Origin: Pseudomonas lutea
GTDB taxonomy: Bacteria > Pseudomonadota > Gammaproteobacteria > Pseudomonadales > Pseudomonadaceae
DNA: 64,000 nt
Direction: 5' to 3'
NCBI RefSeq assembly: GCF_000759445.1
Contig: NZ_JRMB01000003.1
Span: 124,001 to 188,000, forward strand
The notes under the pieces are model-generated. The model saw only the letters and a program-made list of their open reading frames with translations, searched no databases and was not told the DNA's origin. Below are positions 8,974 through 19,261 of this stretch, one piece after another; within the stretch, counting starts at the first letter, position 1; every line of letters starts with the position of its first letter. The translations under genes and the position numbers were made by a program.

Positions 8974-9669
8974 TTAGTTTCCTTGCTCGATGAGGATGTA
9001 GTCGCGTCCTTCGACTTGACCGCGTCTGACCGGGTTCCGTGTGCAGAACCTTGCATAAGCGGCGTCAACGAATCGGTACATCAGGTGTTCGTCGCGACCG
9101 GCAGGAATGCCGAGGCGCGTCGTCTGGATAATGCGTGGCGGCCGCTGACCGACGTCTTCGACAAACAGTTGCTCTTCATCGAAGCGCTTGGCGTCCCACA
9201 TCGGCACTTTCAGGCCCAGCGCTTTGCACAGCAAGGTTTGCCCTGCGCACAGCCGCTCGGGCGGGCGCACGTTGCCACTGGCGTCAGGGTTGTTGAGGAG
9301 CATCTGGGCCAGGGCGTTTTCATCGGATACGGCATCGACCCACGGGTAGCCCGATTTGATCAACACGGCATTGCCCGGACCTTCGGCACTGAAGTTGATC
9401 GAGTCGCCGCCGCGGGCGTAATACATATAAATGTGCCCGCCCTCCAGAAACAGCGCCTTGCGTTTCTCCGTGTAGCCGAGGGAAGAGTGGCTGCCCTTTT
9501 CAGAAACGTAATACGCTTCCGTCTCAATGATCCGCGCCGACAACCACAAATCGCCGACCTTGTGCCGTATGACCTTGCCGAGCAGGTCGCGGGCAAGCGT
9601 CTGCGCATCACGATGGAAGAAACTGTCCGGCAGCGCGCGGGCTGTTGGGGTGGGCGTAGAGTCGGGCAT
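8974..9669 (-). CDS. mpg: DNA-3-methyladenine glycosylase (AAG/MPG family)
   Basis: A 231-residue base-excision repair enzyme that removes alkylated purines such as 3-methyladenine. It has the family sequences ARDLLGK, RIIETEAY (with the catalytic Glu), a MYYARGG tract and the RPPERLCAGQ region near residue 138. Length fits the AAG family. The ATG at 9669 is chosen; a TTG two codons upstream is possible, and neither has a strong ribosome site. It is upstream of the DedA-PAP2 gene on the same strand. Confidence 0.92.
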   Translation of the reverse strand: MPDSTPTPTARALPDSFFHRDAQTLARDLLGKVIRHKVGDLWLSARIIETEAYYVSEKGSHSSLGYTEKRKALFLEGGHIYMYYARGGDSINFSAEGPGNAVLIKSGYPWVDAVSDENALAQMLLNNPDASGNVRPPERLCAGQTLLCKALGLKVPMWDAKRFDEEQLFVEDVGQRPPRIIQTTRLGIPAGRDEHLMYRFVDAAYARFCTRNPVRRGQVEGRDYILIEQGN

Positions 9670-9750
9670 GGACAAAGGCGGTCAGTGAATGGACCGCGAT
9701 CATATCAACATCGGCCTTAATTGGAGCTGAATGGCTGAGGGCAGGCTGAG

Positions 9751-10809
9751 GAATCAGTGCGGGCCAACGGCCGATGTGTAGGAGCGCGCTTGCCCGCGAA
9801 AAACAGTGCCAGCACCCAATCCGTCACTGGCTCGCCGCCAATGCCCGATGGAGCAGGTACAGCCGACACATCTTCGCTACGCAGCATGCATCCGGCACAT
9901 CTTCGGCGGCAGCAAGATTTTTCGCGGGCAAGCGCGCTCCTACAGCCGACCGTTTTCATTCAGCAGCACCTCCTGCAGATGACCGAGTCGTTCATTCAGC
10001 AGCACACCCTGCGAATCACAGGGCAATCCCCATGCTGCTGGATGAGTGCGGGCTTACGGTCGACATGTAGGAGCGCGCTTGCCCGCGAAAAACAGTGCCA
10101 GCACCCAATCCGTTACTGGCTCGCCGCCAATGCCCGAGGGAGCAGGTACAGCCGACACATCTTTGCTACGCAGCATGCAGCCGACACATCTTGGGCGGCA
10201 GCAAGATTTTTCGCGGGCAAGCGCGCTCCTACAGCTGACCGCTTTCATTCAGCAGCACCTCCTGCAGATGACCGAGTCGTTCATTCAGCAGCACACCCTG
10301 CGAATTACCGGGCAATCCCGATGCGGCTGGATGAGTGCGGGCTTACGGTCGACATGTAGGAGCGCGCTTGCCCGCGAAAGGTAGTGCCAGCACCCGATTC
10401 GTCATTGGCTCGCCGCCAATGCCCGATGGAGCAGGTACAGCCGACACATCTTTGCTACGCAGCATGCGGCCGACACATCTTCGGCGGCAGCAAGATTTTT
10501 CGCGGGCAAGCGCGCTCCTACAGCCGACCGTTTTCATTCAGCAGCACCTCCTGCAGATGACCGAGTCGTTCATTCAGCAGCACACCCTGCGAATTACCGG
10601 GCAATCCCCATGCGGCTGGATGAGTGCGGGCTAGCGGCCGACATGTAGGAGCGCGCTTGCCCGCGAAAAACAGTGGCAGCACCCAATCCGTCATTGGCTC
10701 GCCGCCAATGCCCGATGGAGCAGGTACAGCCGACACATCTTTGCTACGCAGCATGCGGCCGACAAATCTTCGGCGGCAGCAAGTTTTTTCGCGGGCAAGC
10801 GCGCTCCTG
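9751..10809. repeat. Tandem array, 289-bp unit, about 3.7 copies, each with a REP doublet
   Basis: The REP left arm tgtaggagcgcgcttgcccg recurs at 9777, 10066, 10355 and 10644, an exact 289-bp period. Each unit holds the left arm, a 110-bp linker, the inverted right arm and a second linker with the words ttcattcagcagcacc and agatgaccgagtcg. The last unit stops after its right arm at about 10809. Copies differ by scattered substitutions only. Open frames crossing the array repeat peptides such as CRSALARE on both strands and are by-products of the palindromes. This fills most of the gap between mpg and proA. Confidence 0.92.
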
Positions 10810-10928
10810 CGCCTAAACCCCCAGCCAGCATCAGGGCCTTGCCTGTGTTGGGAGACGTTCAACTCATGAAAAACCGCCTTATTCCGACCATCCGCCCGTC
10901 GCCGCTGTCGTTCGGCACGCCCGACAGC

Positions 10929-10934
10929 TATAAT
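10929..10934 (+). promoter_or_regulatory. Likely -10 box for proA
   Basis: TATAAT lies 35 bp before the proA ATG, with a weak CTGTCG 18 bp upstream as a possible -35. It would place the start of transcription near 10941, just after the repeat array ends. Confidence 0.45.
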
Positions 10935-10969
10935 CCGCCGCTTTCCCATTTGCCAAGACCCCCGAGACC

Positions 10970-12244
10970 ATGACTGAGTCCGTTCTTGACTACATGACCC
11001 GTCTGGGTCGCGCCGCACGCGAAGCCTCGCGCGTCATCGGCCGCGCCAGCACTGCGCAGAAGAACCGCGCCCTGGCAGCCACGGCTGCCGCGCTGGATGC
11101 TTCTCGCGCCGAGCTGACCGCTGCCAACGAGCAGGATCTCGCTGCCGGCCGCGCCAATGGTCTCGAACCCGCTCTGCTCGAACGTCTCTCCCTGACCCCG
11201 GCACGTATCGACAGCATGATCGCCGGCCTGCGTCAGGTCGCCAGCCTGCCGGACCCCATCGGTACCCTGCGGGACATGAACTTCCAGCCATCAGGCATTC
11301 AGGTCGGCAAAATGCGCGTGCCGCTGGGCGTGGTGGGCATCATCTACGAGTCGCGCCCCAACGTGACCATCGACGCCGCCAGCCTCTGTCTCAAATCCGG
11401 CAACGCCACCATTCTGCGGGGCGGCTCCGAGGCCATTCATTCCAACCGCGCCATCGCCGCCTGCATCCAGCGCGGCCTGGACGAAGCCGGTTTGCCGGCT
11501 GCCGTCGTGCAAGTCGTCGAAACCACCGACCGCGCTGCCGTGGGTGCGCTGATCACCATGCCGGAGTACGTGGACGTCATCGTCCCGCGTGGCGGCAAGG
11601 GCCTGATCGAGCGCGTCAGCCGCGACGCCAGAGTCCCGGTCATTAAACACCTGGACGGCATTTGCCACGTCTATGTCAGTGCCCACGCCGACCTGGCCGC
11701 CGCCCAGCGCATCAGCTTCAACGCCAAGACCTACCGGTACGGCATCTGCGGCGCGATGGAAACCCTGCTGGTAGATCAGGCAGTCGCTGTGGATTTCCTG
11801 CCGTCAATGGCCGCGCAATTTCGCGAGAAAGGCGTTGAGTTGCGCGGTTGCGAACGCACCCGCGAACTGATCGACGCTTTGCCGGCCACCGAAGAAGACT
11901 GGCACACCGAATACCTGGCGCCGATTCTCTCGATCCGCATCGTCACGGGGCTGGATCAGGCCATCGAGCACATCAACCACTACGGTTCGCACCACAGCGA
12001 CGCGATTATCTCGGACTCTCAAGCCCAGACCCGCCGGTTCATGGCCGAGGTCGACTCGAGTTCAGTGATGGTCAATGCACCTACAAGCTTCGCCGACGGC
12101 TTCGAGTACGGCCTGGGCGCCGAAATCGGCATCTCGACCGACAAGATTCACGCGCGCGGCCCGGTTGGCCTCGAAGGCCTGACCTGCGAGAAATACATCG
12201 TCGTTGGCGATGGCACTCAGCTGCGCGGACAGGGGCCGGTCTGA
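10970..12244 (+). CDS. proA: Gamma-glutamyl phosphate reductase
   Basis: ProA reduces gamma-glutamyl phosphate to glutamate semialdehyde with NADPH, the second step of proline synthesis, in the cytoplasm. The 424-residue protein has the aldehyde-dehydrogenase-like fold with [18 protein letters not shown] and the catalytic Cys260 in [12 protein letters not shown]. The C-terminal [17 protein letters not shown] is typical. proB is not next to it. It leads a forward series ending at lipA. Confidence 0.96.
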   Translation: MTESVLDYMTRLGRAAREASRVIGRASTAQKNRALAATAAALDASRAELTAANEQDLAAGRANGLEPALLERLSLTPARIDSMIAGLRQVASLPDPIGTLRDMNFQPSGIQVGKMRVPLGVVGIIYESRPNVTIDAASLCLKSGNATILRGGSEAIHSNRAIAACIQRGLDEAGLPAAVVQVVETTDRAAVGALITMPEYVDVIVPRGGKGLIERVSRDARVPVIKHLDGICHVYVSAHADLAAAQRISFNAKTYRYGICGAMETLLVDQAVAVDFLPSMAAQFREKGVELRGCERTRELIDALPATEEDWHTEYLAPILSIRIVTGLDQAIEHINHYGSHHSDAIISDSQAQTRRFMAEVDSSSVMVNAPTSFADGFEYGLGAEIGISTDKIHARGPVGLEGLTCEKYIVVGDGTQLRGQGPV

Positions 12245-12287
12245 CTTGGCCGACGTCGGTCAGCCTTCGGGCAACAGCGCGCAGGCA

Positions 12288-12971
12288 ATGGCTCAATCGG
12301 CTGCAGTCCCGCTGAACACAGCCAGTGCGCCTAAGCGTGTCGGGATACTGGGCGGCACATTTGACCCGGTGCATATTGGCCACTTGCGTGGCGCACTGGA
12401 AGTCGCTGCGTTGCTGGAGCTCGATGAGCTGCGCCTGACGCCCAGTGCGCGGCCGCCGCATCGCGACACGCCCAGCGTCTCGGCGCAGGACCGGCTGGCC
12501 ATGGTGCAGTGCGCAGTTGATGGAGTGCCGCCGCTGACGGTCGACGATCGCGAGCTGTTGCGCGACAAGCCGTCGTACACGATCGACACGCTGGAATCGA
12601 TGCGCGCCGAACTGGCCGCCGATGACCAGCTATTTTTATTGCTCGGGTGGGACGCCTTTTGCGGGCTGCCCTCATGGCATCGTTGGGAAGAATTGCTGGA
12701 GCACTGCCACATCGTGGTGCTGCAACGCCCGGACGCCGACAGCGAGTCCCCCGATGCGATGCGTAACCTGCTCGCGGGACGCGCCGTCAGTGATCCAAAG
12801 GCCCTCAAGGGGCCGGGCGGAAAGATTACGTTCGTCTGGCAGACGCCGCTTTCGGTGTCTGCCACCCAGATCCGTCAACTGCTGGCCAGCGGTAAGTCGG
12901 TACGTTTTCTGGTGCCAGACGCGGTACTGGCCTACATAGAGGCGCACGGGCTTTACCGGGCGCTGAACTGA
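12288..12971 (+). CDS. nadD: Nicotinate-nucleotide adenylyltransferase
   Basis: NadD converts nicotinate mononucleotide and ATP to deamido-NAD, an essential step of NAD synthesis. The 227-residue protein has the nucleotidyltransferase motif [12 protein letters not shown] (residues 22-33) and the C-terminal SVSATQIR motif. The ATG at 12288 gives a 15-residue leader before the fold; a TTG nearer the proA stop would add more. It starts 43 bp after proA and is followed by rsfS. Confidence 0.94.
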   Translation: MAQSAAVPLNTASAPKRVGILGGTFDPVHIGHLRGALEVAALLELDELRLTPSARPPHRDTPSVSAQDRLAMVQCAVDGVPPLTVDDRELLRDKPSYTIDTLESMRAELAADDQLFLLLGWDAFCGLPSWHRWEELLEHCHIVVLQRPDADSESPDAMRNLLAGRAVSDPKALKGPGGKITFVWQTPLSVSATQIRQLLASGKSVRFLVPDAVLAYIEAHGLYRALN

Positions 12972-13038
12972 AGGTGTGTTTCGACGCAGCCAAGCGCGCG
13001 AAGAAGCACCCAAACATACGAGTTGAAAAGAGTTTTAT

Positions 13039-13458
13039 ATGACTGAAAAAGCTGCTGTAAACCCAATCATCGAAGTGATCAAAGCTGCACTGGAAGACGT
13101 CAAGGCCCAGGATATCCAGGTGCTGGACGTGCGCGACAAGCAGAGCATCACCGATTACATGGTCATCGCCACCGGTACCTCCAATCGCCAGATCAACGCC
13201 ATGCTCGACAAGGTGCGTGAAGAGGTCAAGAAGCAGGGTCTCAAGCCGCTGGGCGAAGAAGGCAAGGGCGACAGCGACTGGGTGCTGCTGGACCTGGACA
13301 TCGCCATCGTTCACATGATGACCGCGTCTGCCCGTCAGTTTTACGACCTTGAGCGCCTGTGGGCCGGTGCCGAGCAAAGCCGTTCGGCCAGCGCCGCACA
13401 CCACAGCCCGGAAAATGCCCACGAGCATTTCGACAAGCTGAACAAAGGCCAGGCATAA
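13039..13458 (+). CDS. rsfS: Ribosomal silencing factor
   Basis: RsfS binds ribosomal protein L14 on the large subunit and blocks subunit joining under starvation. The 139-residue protein has the family features VLDVRDKQSITDYMVIATGTSNRQ, shown here in part around residues 33-56, then GDSDWVLLDLDIAIVH and FYDLERLW. A C-terminal tail of about 25 residues follows the usual domain. It lies 9 bp before rlmH, the common arrangement. Confidence 0.95.
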   Translation: MTEKAAVNPIIEVIKAALEDVKAQDIQVLDVRDKQSITDYMVIATGTSNRQINAMLDKVREEVKKQGLKPLGEEGKGDSDWVLLDLDIAIVHMMTASARQFYDLERLWAGAEQSRSASAAHHSPENAHEHFDKLNKGQA

Positions 13459-13467
13459 GGCTTCCTC

Positions 13468-13935
13468 GTGCGTCTGCGACTGATCGCTGTTGGTTCCCGC
13501 ATGCCCAAGTGGGTGGAAGAAGGCTGGCACGAATATGCCAAGCGTCTACCGTCCGAGTTGGCGCTGGAACTGGTGGAAATTCCGCTCAACACCCGTGGCA
13601 AGAACGCCGACGTGGCACGCCTCATCCGTCAGGAAGGCGAGGCCATGCTGGCGAAAGTGCAGCCGGGTGAGCGGATCGTCACGCTTGAGGTGCACGGCAA
13701 GCCATGGAGCACCGAGCAACTGGCGGGCGAGCTTGATCGCTGGCGCCTGGATTCGCGCACGGTCAACCTGATGGTGGGCGGTCCGGAAGGGCTGGCCCCG
13801 GAAGTCTGTGCCCGGGCCGAGCAGCGCTGGTCGTTATCGCCGTTGACCTTGCCGCACCCGTTGGTGCGCATTCTCATCGGTGAGCAGATTTATCGTGCCT
13901 GGACCGTGCTGTCCGGTCACCCTTATCACAAGTAG
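13468..13935 (+). CDS. rlmH: 23S rRNA pseudouridine-1915 N3-methyltransferase
   Basis: RlmH is a SPOUT methyltransferase that methylates pseudouridine 1915 in helix 69 of 23S rRNA on the assembled ribosome. The 155-residue protein starts [12 protein letters not shown] from a GTG codon and has the AdoMet knot motif [11 protein letters not shown] and the C-terminal [16 protein letters not shown]. No ATG start fits. It is 9 bp after rsfS and 31 bp before mrdA. Confidence 0.96.
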   Translation: MRLRLIAVGSRMPKWVEEGWHEYAKRLPSELALELVEIPLNTRGKNADVARLIRQEGEAMLAKVQPGERIVTLEVHGKPWSTEQLAGELDRWRLDSRTVNLMVGGPEGLAPEVCARAEQRWSLSPLTLPHPLVRILIGEQIYRAWTVLSGHPYHK

Positions 13936-13966
13936 CGCCGCTGCCTTCACTGTGAACCTGCCCTAA

Positions 13967-15865
13967 ATGTCTCAGCCGATCCGCCTGAAAGACCACGAAA
14001 AGGACGCACGCCTGGTGCGCAGCCGAGTCGTGGTCGGTGCAGTCGCGGTCGTCGTGCTGATCTGCGTATTGGTTGCGCGGCTGTATTTCCTTCAGGTCAT
14101 CCAGTACGACTACCACTCGACGCTGTCGGAGAACAACCGCGTTCACGTGCAGCCGATCCCGCCGAGCCGCGGGTTGATCTACGACCGTAACGGCGTAGTG
14201 ATCGCCGACAACCGGCCCAGCTTCAGCCTGAGCATGACGCGCGAGCGTTCCGGTGACTGGACGCAGGTGCTGGACACCATCGTCCAGGTGCTTGAACTGA
14301 CGCCTGACGACCGGATCATTTTTGAAAAGCGCATGAAGCAGGGGCGACGACCGTTCGAGCCAGTCCCGATCCTGTTCGAGCTCACCGAAGAACAGATCGC
14401 CCGTATTGCCGTTAACCAGTTCCGCCTGCCGGGCGTCGAAGTGGTCGCGCAGCTGGTTCGTCATTACCCTCAAGGCGAGCACTTCGCGCATTCGGTGGGG
14501 TATATGGGCCGAATCAACGAGAAAGAGCTGAAGAGTCTCGATCCGGTGAACTACAGCGGCACTCACCACATGGGCAAGACCGGCATCGAGCGCTTCTACG
14601 AGCCCGAGCTGCACGGCCAGGTGGGCTACGAAGAGGTCGAAACCAACGCCCGCGGCCGCGTCCTGCGCGTGCTTAAACGGACGGATCCAGTACCCGGCAA
14701 GGACATCGTCCTGAGCCTCGACATTCAGCTGCAGGAAGCGGCCGAAGCTGCACTGGCAGGGCGTCGCGGCGCGGTGGTGGCGCTGGACCCGAACACCGGC
14801 GAGGTGCTGGCGATGGTCAGCCAGCCAAGCTTCGACCCGAACCTGTTCGTCACGGGCATCAGCTTCAAAGCGTATTCCGAATTGCGCGATTCGGTTGATC
14901 GGCCGCTGTTCAACCGCATTTTGCGGGGGCTCTACCCGCCGGGCTCGACCATCAAACCCGCCGTGGCCATCGCAGGTCTCGACACGGGCGTGGTGACGGC
15001 GAGCACGCGGGTCTTCGACCCCGGCTACTACATGCTGCCCAACTACGATCACAAATACCGCAACTGGAACCGCACAGGCGATGGCTGGGTGGACCTGGAC
15101 ACGGCCATCATGCGTTCTAACGACACCTACTTCTACGACCTGGCGCACAAGGTCGGGATCGACCGGCTTTCGGCGTACCTGAACAAGTTCGGCATCGGCC
15201 AAAAGGTCTCGCTGGACATGTTTGAAGAGTCACCCGGTTTGATGCCTTCCCGCGACTGGAAGCGCGTCACCCGCCGCCAGGCATGGTTCCCCGGCGAGAC
15301 GCTGATTCTGGGCATCGGCCAGGGCTACATGCAGGCCACACCGTTGCAACTGGCCCAGGCCACTGCGCTGGTGGCGAACAAAGGGAAATGGAATCGTCCC
15401 CATCTGGCCAAGACCGTTGAAGGGCAGAAGCCTGTGGACGAAAACCCGATGCCGGACATCGTGCTGCGTGATCCGTCTGACTGGGGCAAGGTCAACCACG
15501 GCATGCAACAGGTCATGCATGGCGCGCGCGGTACCGCCCGCAAGGCTGCCATCGGCGCGCAGTACCGCATTGCCGGGAAGAGTGGCACGGCGCAGGTCGT
15601 CGCGATTCGGCAGGGCGAGAAGTACGACCGCTCGAAGGTCCAGGAACGCCATCGCGACCATGCCTTGTTCGTCGGCTTCGCGCCGGCCGACAGCCCGAAG
15701 ATCGTCGTTGCGGTCATGATCGAGAACGGTGAGTCGGGCTCGGGCGTGGCTGCGCCAGTGGTGCGGCAGGTCATGGACGCCTGGCTGCTCGACCCCCAGG
15801 GGCACTTGAAACCCGAATACGCCAGCAATGCACAGCCTCCGGAGACCGCGGCCCGTGAAGAGTAA
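13967..15865 (+). CDS. mrdA: Penicillin-binding protein 2, elongasome transpeptidase
   Basis: PBP2 crosslinks peptidoglycan during rod elongation, working with RodA in the inner membrane. The 632-residue protein has one N-terminal membrane helix (residues about 24-44), a dimerisation region with PPSRGLIYDRNG, and the transpeptidase domain with Ser327 in PGSTIK, SND at 384-386 and KSG at 538-540. The last codons overlap the rodA GTG start, the expected coupling of the pair. Confidence 0.96.
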   Translation: MSQPIRLKDHEKDARLVRSRVVVGAVAVVVLICVLVARLYFLQVIQYDYHSTLSENNRVHVQPIPPSRGLIYDRNGVVIADNRPSFSLSMTRERSGDWTQVLDTIVQVLELTPDDRIIFEKRMKQGRRPFEPVPILFELTEEQIARIAVNQFRLPGVEVVAQLVRHYPQGEHFAHSVGYMGRINEKELKSLDPVNYSGTHHMGKTGIERFYEPELHGQVGYEEVETNARGRVLRVLKRTDPVPGKDIVLSLDIQLQEAAEAALAGRRGAVVALDPNTGEVLAMVSQPSFDPNLFVTGISFKAYSELRDSVDRPLFNRILRGLYPPGSTIKPAVAIAGLDTGVVTASTRVFDPGYYMLPNYDHKYRNWNRTGDGWVDLDTAIMRSNDTYFYDLAHKVGIDRLSAYLNKFGIGQKVSLDMFEESPGLMPSRDWKRVTRRQAWFPGETLILGIGQGYMQATPLQLAQATALVANKGKWNRPHLAKTVEGQKPVDENPMPDIVLRDPSDWGKVNHGMQQVMHGARGTARKAAIGAQYRIAGKSGTAQVVAIRQGEKYDRSKVQERHRDHALFVGFAPADSPKIVVAVMIENGESGSGVAAPVVRQVMDAWLLDPQGHLKPEYASNAQPPETAAREE

Positions 15866-17000
15866 TTTCGACCGCATCCTGTCCAGCGAAGATGTGATGC
15901 GCCGTCGCGCCACGTTCCTTCAGAAAATCCACGTTGATGGCCCGCTGCTGATCCTGCTGCTGACGTTGGCGGCGGGCAGTCTGTTCGTGCTGTATTCGGC
16001 CAGCGGCAAAAGCTGGGACCTGCTGATCAAGCAAGCCACTTCTTTCGGTATCGGCCTGGTGTCGATGTTCGTCATCGCGCAGCTCGAACCCAGATTCATG
16101 GCCCGCTGGGTGCCCGCCGCCTATGTGATCGGCGTATTGCTGCTGGTGGCGGTAGACGTCATGGGGCACAACGCCATGGGCGCCACGCGCTGGATCAACA
16201 TTCCCGGGGTCATTCGCTTCCAGCCGTCGGAATTCATGAAGATCATCATGCCAGCGACCATCGCCTGGTACCTGTCCAAGCGCACCTTGCCGCCGCACCT
16301 CAAGCATGTGGCGGTCAGCCTCGGCCTGATCGGGCTGCCGTTCATTCTGATCGTGCGCCAGCCGGACCTCGGCACCTCGCTGCTGATTCTGGCGTCAGGC
16401 ACATTTGTGTTGTTCATGGCCGGCCTGCGCTGGCGCTGGATCATCGGCGTGGTGGCCGCGGCGGTGCCAGTCGCGGTTGCGATGTGGTTTTTCTTCATGC
16501 ACGACTACCAGAAGCAGCGGATCCTGACGTTCCTCGACCCGGAGAGCGACCCGCTCGGCACCGGCTGGAACATCATTCAGTCCAAGGCGGCGATCGGCTC
16601 TGGCGGCGTGTTCGGCAAGGGCTGGCTCATGGGCACCCAGTCGCACCTGGACTTCCTGCCTGAAAGCCATACCGACTTCATCATTGCCGTGCTTGGCGAG
16701 GAGTTCGGTCTGGTAGGCATTTGCGCGCTGCTGCTTATCTACCTGTTGTTGATCGGTCGCGGGCTGGTCATCACCGCCCAGGCGCAGACCCTCTACGGCA
16801 AGCTGCTCGCGGGCAGCCTGACCATGACCTTTTTTGTTTACGTTTTCGTCAATATCGGTATGGTCAGCGGTCTGCTGCCGGTGGTAGGCGTGCCGTTGCC
16901 CTTCATTAGCTACGGCGGAACTTCGCTGGTGACGCTGCTGTCAGCGTTTGGTGTTTTGATGTCGATCCACACGCATCGCAAATGGATCGCTCAGGTTTGA
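15855..17000 (+). CDS. rodA: RodA peptidoglycan glycosyltransferase (SEDS family)
   Basis: RodA polymerises lipid II into glycan strands as the partner of PBP2. The 381-residue protein has about ten membrane helices and the SEDS segments QPSEFMKI, QPDLGTSLLI and the C-terminal PVVGVPLPFISYGGTS. The GTG at 15855, overlapping mrdA by 11 bases, gives VKSNFDRILSSEDVMRRR and is preferred over an ATG further inside mrdA. Confidence 0.95.
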   Translation: MKSNFDRILSSEDVMRRRATFLQKIHVDGPLLILLLTLAAGSLFVLYSASGKSWDLLIKQATSFGIGLVSMFVIAQLEPRFMARWVPAAYVIGVLLLVAVDVMGHNAMGATRWINIPGVIRFQPSEFMKIIMPATIAWYLSKRTLPPHLKHVAVSLGLIGLPFILIVRQPDLGTSLLILASGTFVLFMAGLRWRWIIGVVAAAVPVAVAMWFFFMHDYQKQRILTFLDPESDPLGTGWNIIQSKAAIGSGGVFGKGWLMGTQSHLDFLPESHTDFIIAVLGEEFGLVGICALLLIYLLLIGRGLVITAQAQTLYGKLLAGSLTMTFFVYVFVNIGMVSGLLPVVGVPLPFISYGGTSLVTLLSAFGVLMSIHTHRKWIAQV

Positions 17001-17017
17001 TTAAGGTGAAGAACTCA

Positions 17018-18028
17018 ATGCAAGTAGTGCGTGGCTGGGCTGCTCGATATGCGCCGCTGGTCGGTCTGATGGGCATCTTCGGCTCAGTGCAGGAATCACT
17101 TGCCGGTGACTATGACGGCTCTCCTCAAGTCGCCCAGTTCGTCAGTGAAATGACCCGCGATTATGGTTTTGCGGGCGAGCAACTGATCGATGTTTTTCGC
17201 GATGTCCAGCGTAAGCAGGCGATCCTCGATGCGATTTCGAGGCCGGCCGAGCGGGTCAAACCGTGGAAGGATTACCGGCCAATGTTCCTTACCGACGCAC
17301 GAGTGGCGCGCGGCGTGGACTTCTGGCGCCAGCACGAAGCGGCCCTGACGCGCGCCGAGCAAGAGTACGGCGTGCCGGCTCAGGTGATCGTCTCGATCAT
17401 CGGCGTTGAGACATTTTTCGGCCGCAATACCGGTAATTACCGGGTAATGGACGCATTGTCGACCCTGGCGTTCGACTATCCCCAGCGCGCCGATTTCTTT
17501 CGCAAGGAACTGCGCGAGTTCCTGCTGCTGTCGCGTGAGCAGCAGGTCGATCCGCTGACCCTCAAAGGCTCGTACGCTGGTGCCATGGGCTTGCCCCAGT
17601 TCATGCCAAGCAGTTTTCGCGCCTACGCCGTGGACTTCGACGGCGACGGCCACATCAATATCTGGAATGACCCGGACGATGCGATTGGCAGCGTGGCCAG
17701 CTATTTCAAACGTCACGGCTGGGTGGCCGGCGAGCCGGTTGTCAGTCGCGCGGACGTGCGCGGCGAGCGCGTCGATGAGGGCTTGAGCCCCGGCATCGAT
17801 CCGGTGAAAAACGTCGGGGAGTTGCGAGCGTTGGGCTGGGCGAGTCATGATGCACTGCGCGATGACATGCCGGTCACGGCGTTTCGCCTCGATGGCGACA
17901 AAGGCCCCGAGTACTGGATGGGCCTGAAGAATTTTTACGCGATCACGCGTTACAACCGCAGCGTGATGTACGCCATGGCCGTGCATCAGCTGTCTGAAAT
18001 GCTTGTTAAAGCCCGGGACGTCAAGTAA
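17018..18028 (+). CDS. mltB: Membrane-bound lytic murein transglycosylase B
   Basis: MltB cleaves glycan strands to leave 1,6-anhydro-MurNAc ends. The 336-residue protein has an N-terminal export signal and the MltB catalytic Glu131 in IGVETFFGRNTG, followed by SYAGAMGLPQFMPSSFR and FDGDGHINIW. The signal (MGIFGSVQESLAG) has no clear lipobox, so it may be released rather than lipid-anchored, as in soluble SltB-type proteins. The ATG at 17018 follows AAGGTGAAG. Its stop overlaps the rlpA start. Confidence 0.93.
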   Translation: MQVVRGWAARYAPLVGLMGIFGSVQESLAGDYDGSPQVAQFVSEMTRDYGFAGEQLIDVFRDVQRKQAILDAISRPAERVKPWKDYRPMFLTDARVARGVDFWRQHEAALTRAEQEYGVPAQVIVSIIGVETFFGRNTGNYRVMDALSTLAFDYPQRADFFRKELREFLLLSREQQVDPLTLKGSYAGAMGLPQFMPSSFRAYAVDFDGDGHINIWNDPDDAIGSVASYFKRHGWVAGEPVVSRADVRGERVDEGLSPGIDPVKNVGELRALGWASHDALRDDMPVTAFRLDGDKGPEYWMGLKNFYAITRYNRSVMYAMAVHQLSEMLVKARDVK

Positions 18029-19068
18029 TGCGGTCACTGCCGATGCAACAACCATTGAAGCTGATGGCCTTCGCGGCACTGACCCTGCTGGTCGTCAGTT
18101 GCTCAACCAGCCGCCCGACGACCACTCAGAAGCAAGGCAACGTGATTCGTTCGCAGCCGGGGCTGGACATCAACCGAGCACACAAAGACGGCGCGCCCTG
18201 GTGGGACGTCGATGTCTCGCGCATCCCCGACGCCGTTCCGACCCTGCACACGGGGCCTTACAAGGCCAACCCCTACACGGTGCTGGGCAAGACGTACTTT
18301 CCGCTCAGTGATTCCCGGACCTATGCCCAGACCGGAACGGCTTCCTGGTATGGCACTAAATTCCACGGTCAGAACACCGCCAACGGTGAGGTCTATGACC
18401 TCTACGGCATGAGTGCGGCACACAAGACCCTGCCGCTGCCCAGCTATGTCCGCGTGACCAACCTGGACAACAACCGCACGGTGATTCTGCGCGTCAACGA
18501 CCGCGGCCCGTTCTATTCGGATCGCATCATCGACTTGTCCTATGCCGCTGCGAAGAAGCTCGGTTATGCCGAAACCGGCACCGCGCGGGTGAAAGTCGAG
18601 GGCATAGACCCTTCTCAGTACTGGGCTCAGCGCGGCAAGCCGGCGCCGCTGATGCTTGATCAGCCGCAGGTGGCCAGCAACACGCCGCCGCGCCAGGTTC
18701 AACCGGCGGCCCCGGTGATCACCGCTTCGGCGGGTACGATCGAACAATGGACACCGCCGCCTCAGCAGCACGCTGCGCCGGTAACGCCCGTGCCGATTGA
18801 CGCAAAAAAAAACGCTTCAGGACCAGCGTCTGGGCTGTTTCTCCAAGTGGGAGCCTTCGCCAACCCGGACGCTGCGGAACTCCTGAGGTCGAAATTGAGC
18901 GGGATGGTCAGGGCGCCGGTGTTCGTGAGTTCGATCGCACGCAATCAACAGACGCTTTATCGCGTGCGGATGGGACCGGTCGACACGCCGGGTGAAGCCC
19001 AGCAGCTGCAAAACAGCGTGAGGTCGGCCAATCTCGGCTCTCCAAGCGTTGTGACGTCGGACCAGTAA
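18028..19068 (+). CDS. rlpA: RlpA septal-ring lytic transglycosylase lipoprotein
   Basis: RlpA cleaves denuded glycan strands at the septum and binds them through a SPOR domain. The 346-residue protein has a lipobox VVSC (Cys25), a double-psi beta-barrel (about 95-195) with GTASWYG and VRVNDRGPF-like VNDRGPFYSDRIIDLS, a Pro/Gln-rich linker and a C-terminal SPOR domain (about 268-344) starting GLFLQVGAF. A run of nine A at 18804-18812 codes for DAKKN between the two domains. The start shares one base with the mltB stop. Confidence 0.94.
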   Translation: MRSLPMQQPLKLMAFAALTLLVVSCSTSRPTTTQKQGNVIRSQPGLDINRAHKDGAPWWDVDVSRIPDAVPTLHTGPYKANPYTVLGKTYFPLSDSRTYAQTGTASWYGTKFHGQNTANGEVYDLYGMSAAHKTLPLPSYVRVTNLDNNRTVILRVNDRGPFYSDRIIDLSYAAAKKLGYAETGTARVKVEGIDPSQYWAQRGKPAPLMLDQPQVASNTPPRQVQPAAPVITASAGTIEQWTPPPQQHAAPVTPVPIDAKKNASGPASGLFLQVGAFANPDAAELLRSKLSGMVRAPVFVSSIARNQQTLYRVRMGPVDTPGEAQQLQNSVRSANLGSPSVVTSDQ

Positions 19069-19261
19069 CGCTTTATCAGCGACTCGCGCCCCGCATCTGG
19101 GGCCGATTTCGTTACCTGACCGACGACTTGCCGCCCGCGCTTGACGTTGTCAGCAGCTTTTCACGGCACGTTCTGTAGAATGTTAGCCCGTTTGCCGGGG
19201 TAGCCCGGCACCCGCTTTGCCCGCAAGGGCATGTTTGCCCATTAGCATTTTCGAGAGACGG

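Noticed and set aside
9757..10869. Several 60-110 codon frames on both strands rich in RSALARE, FAGKRAP and SRASALL
   Set aside because: They are translations of the REP palindromes and linkers, repeat with the array period, occur on both strands and have no ribosome site. The same peptides arise at 22.8, 45, 49.5 and 62.4 kb.
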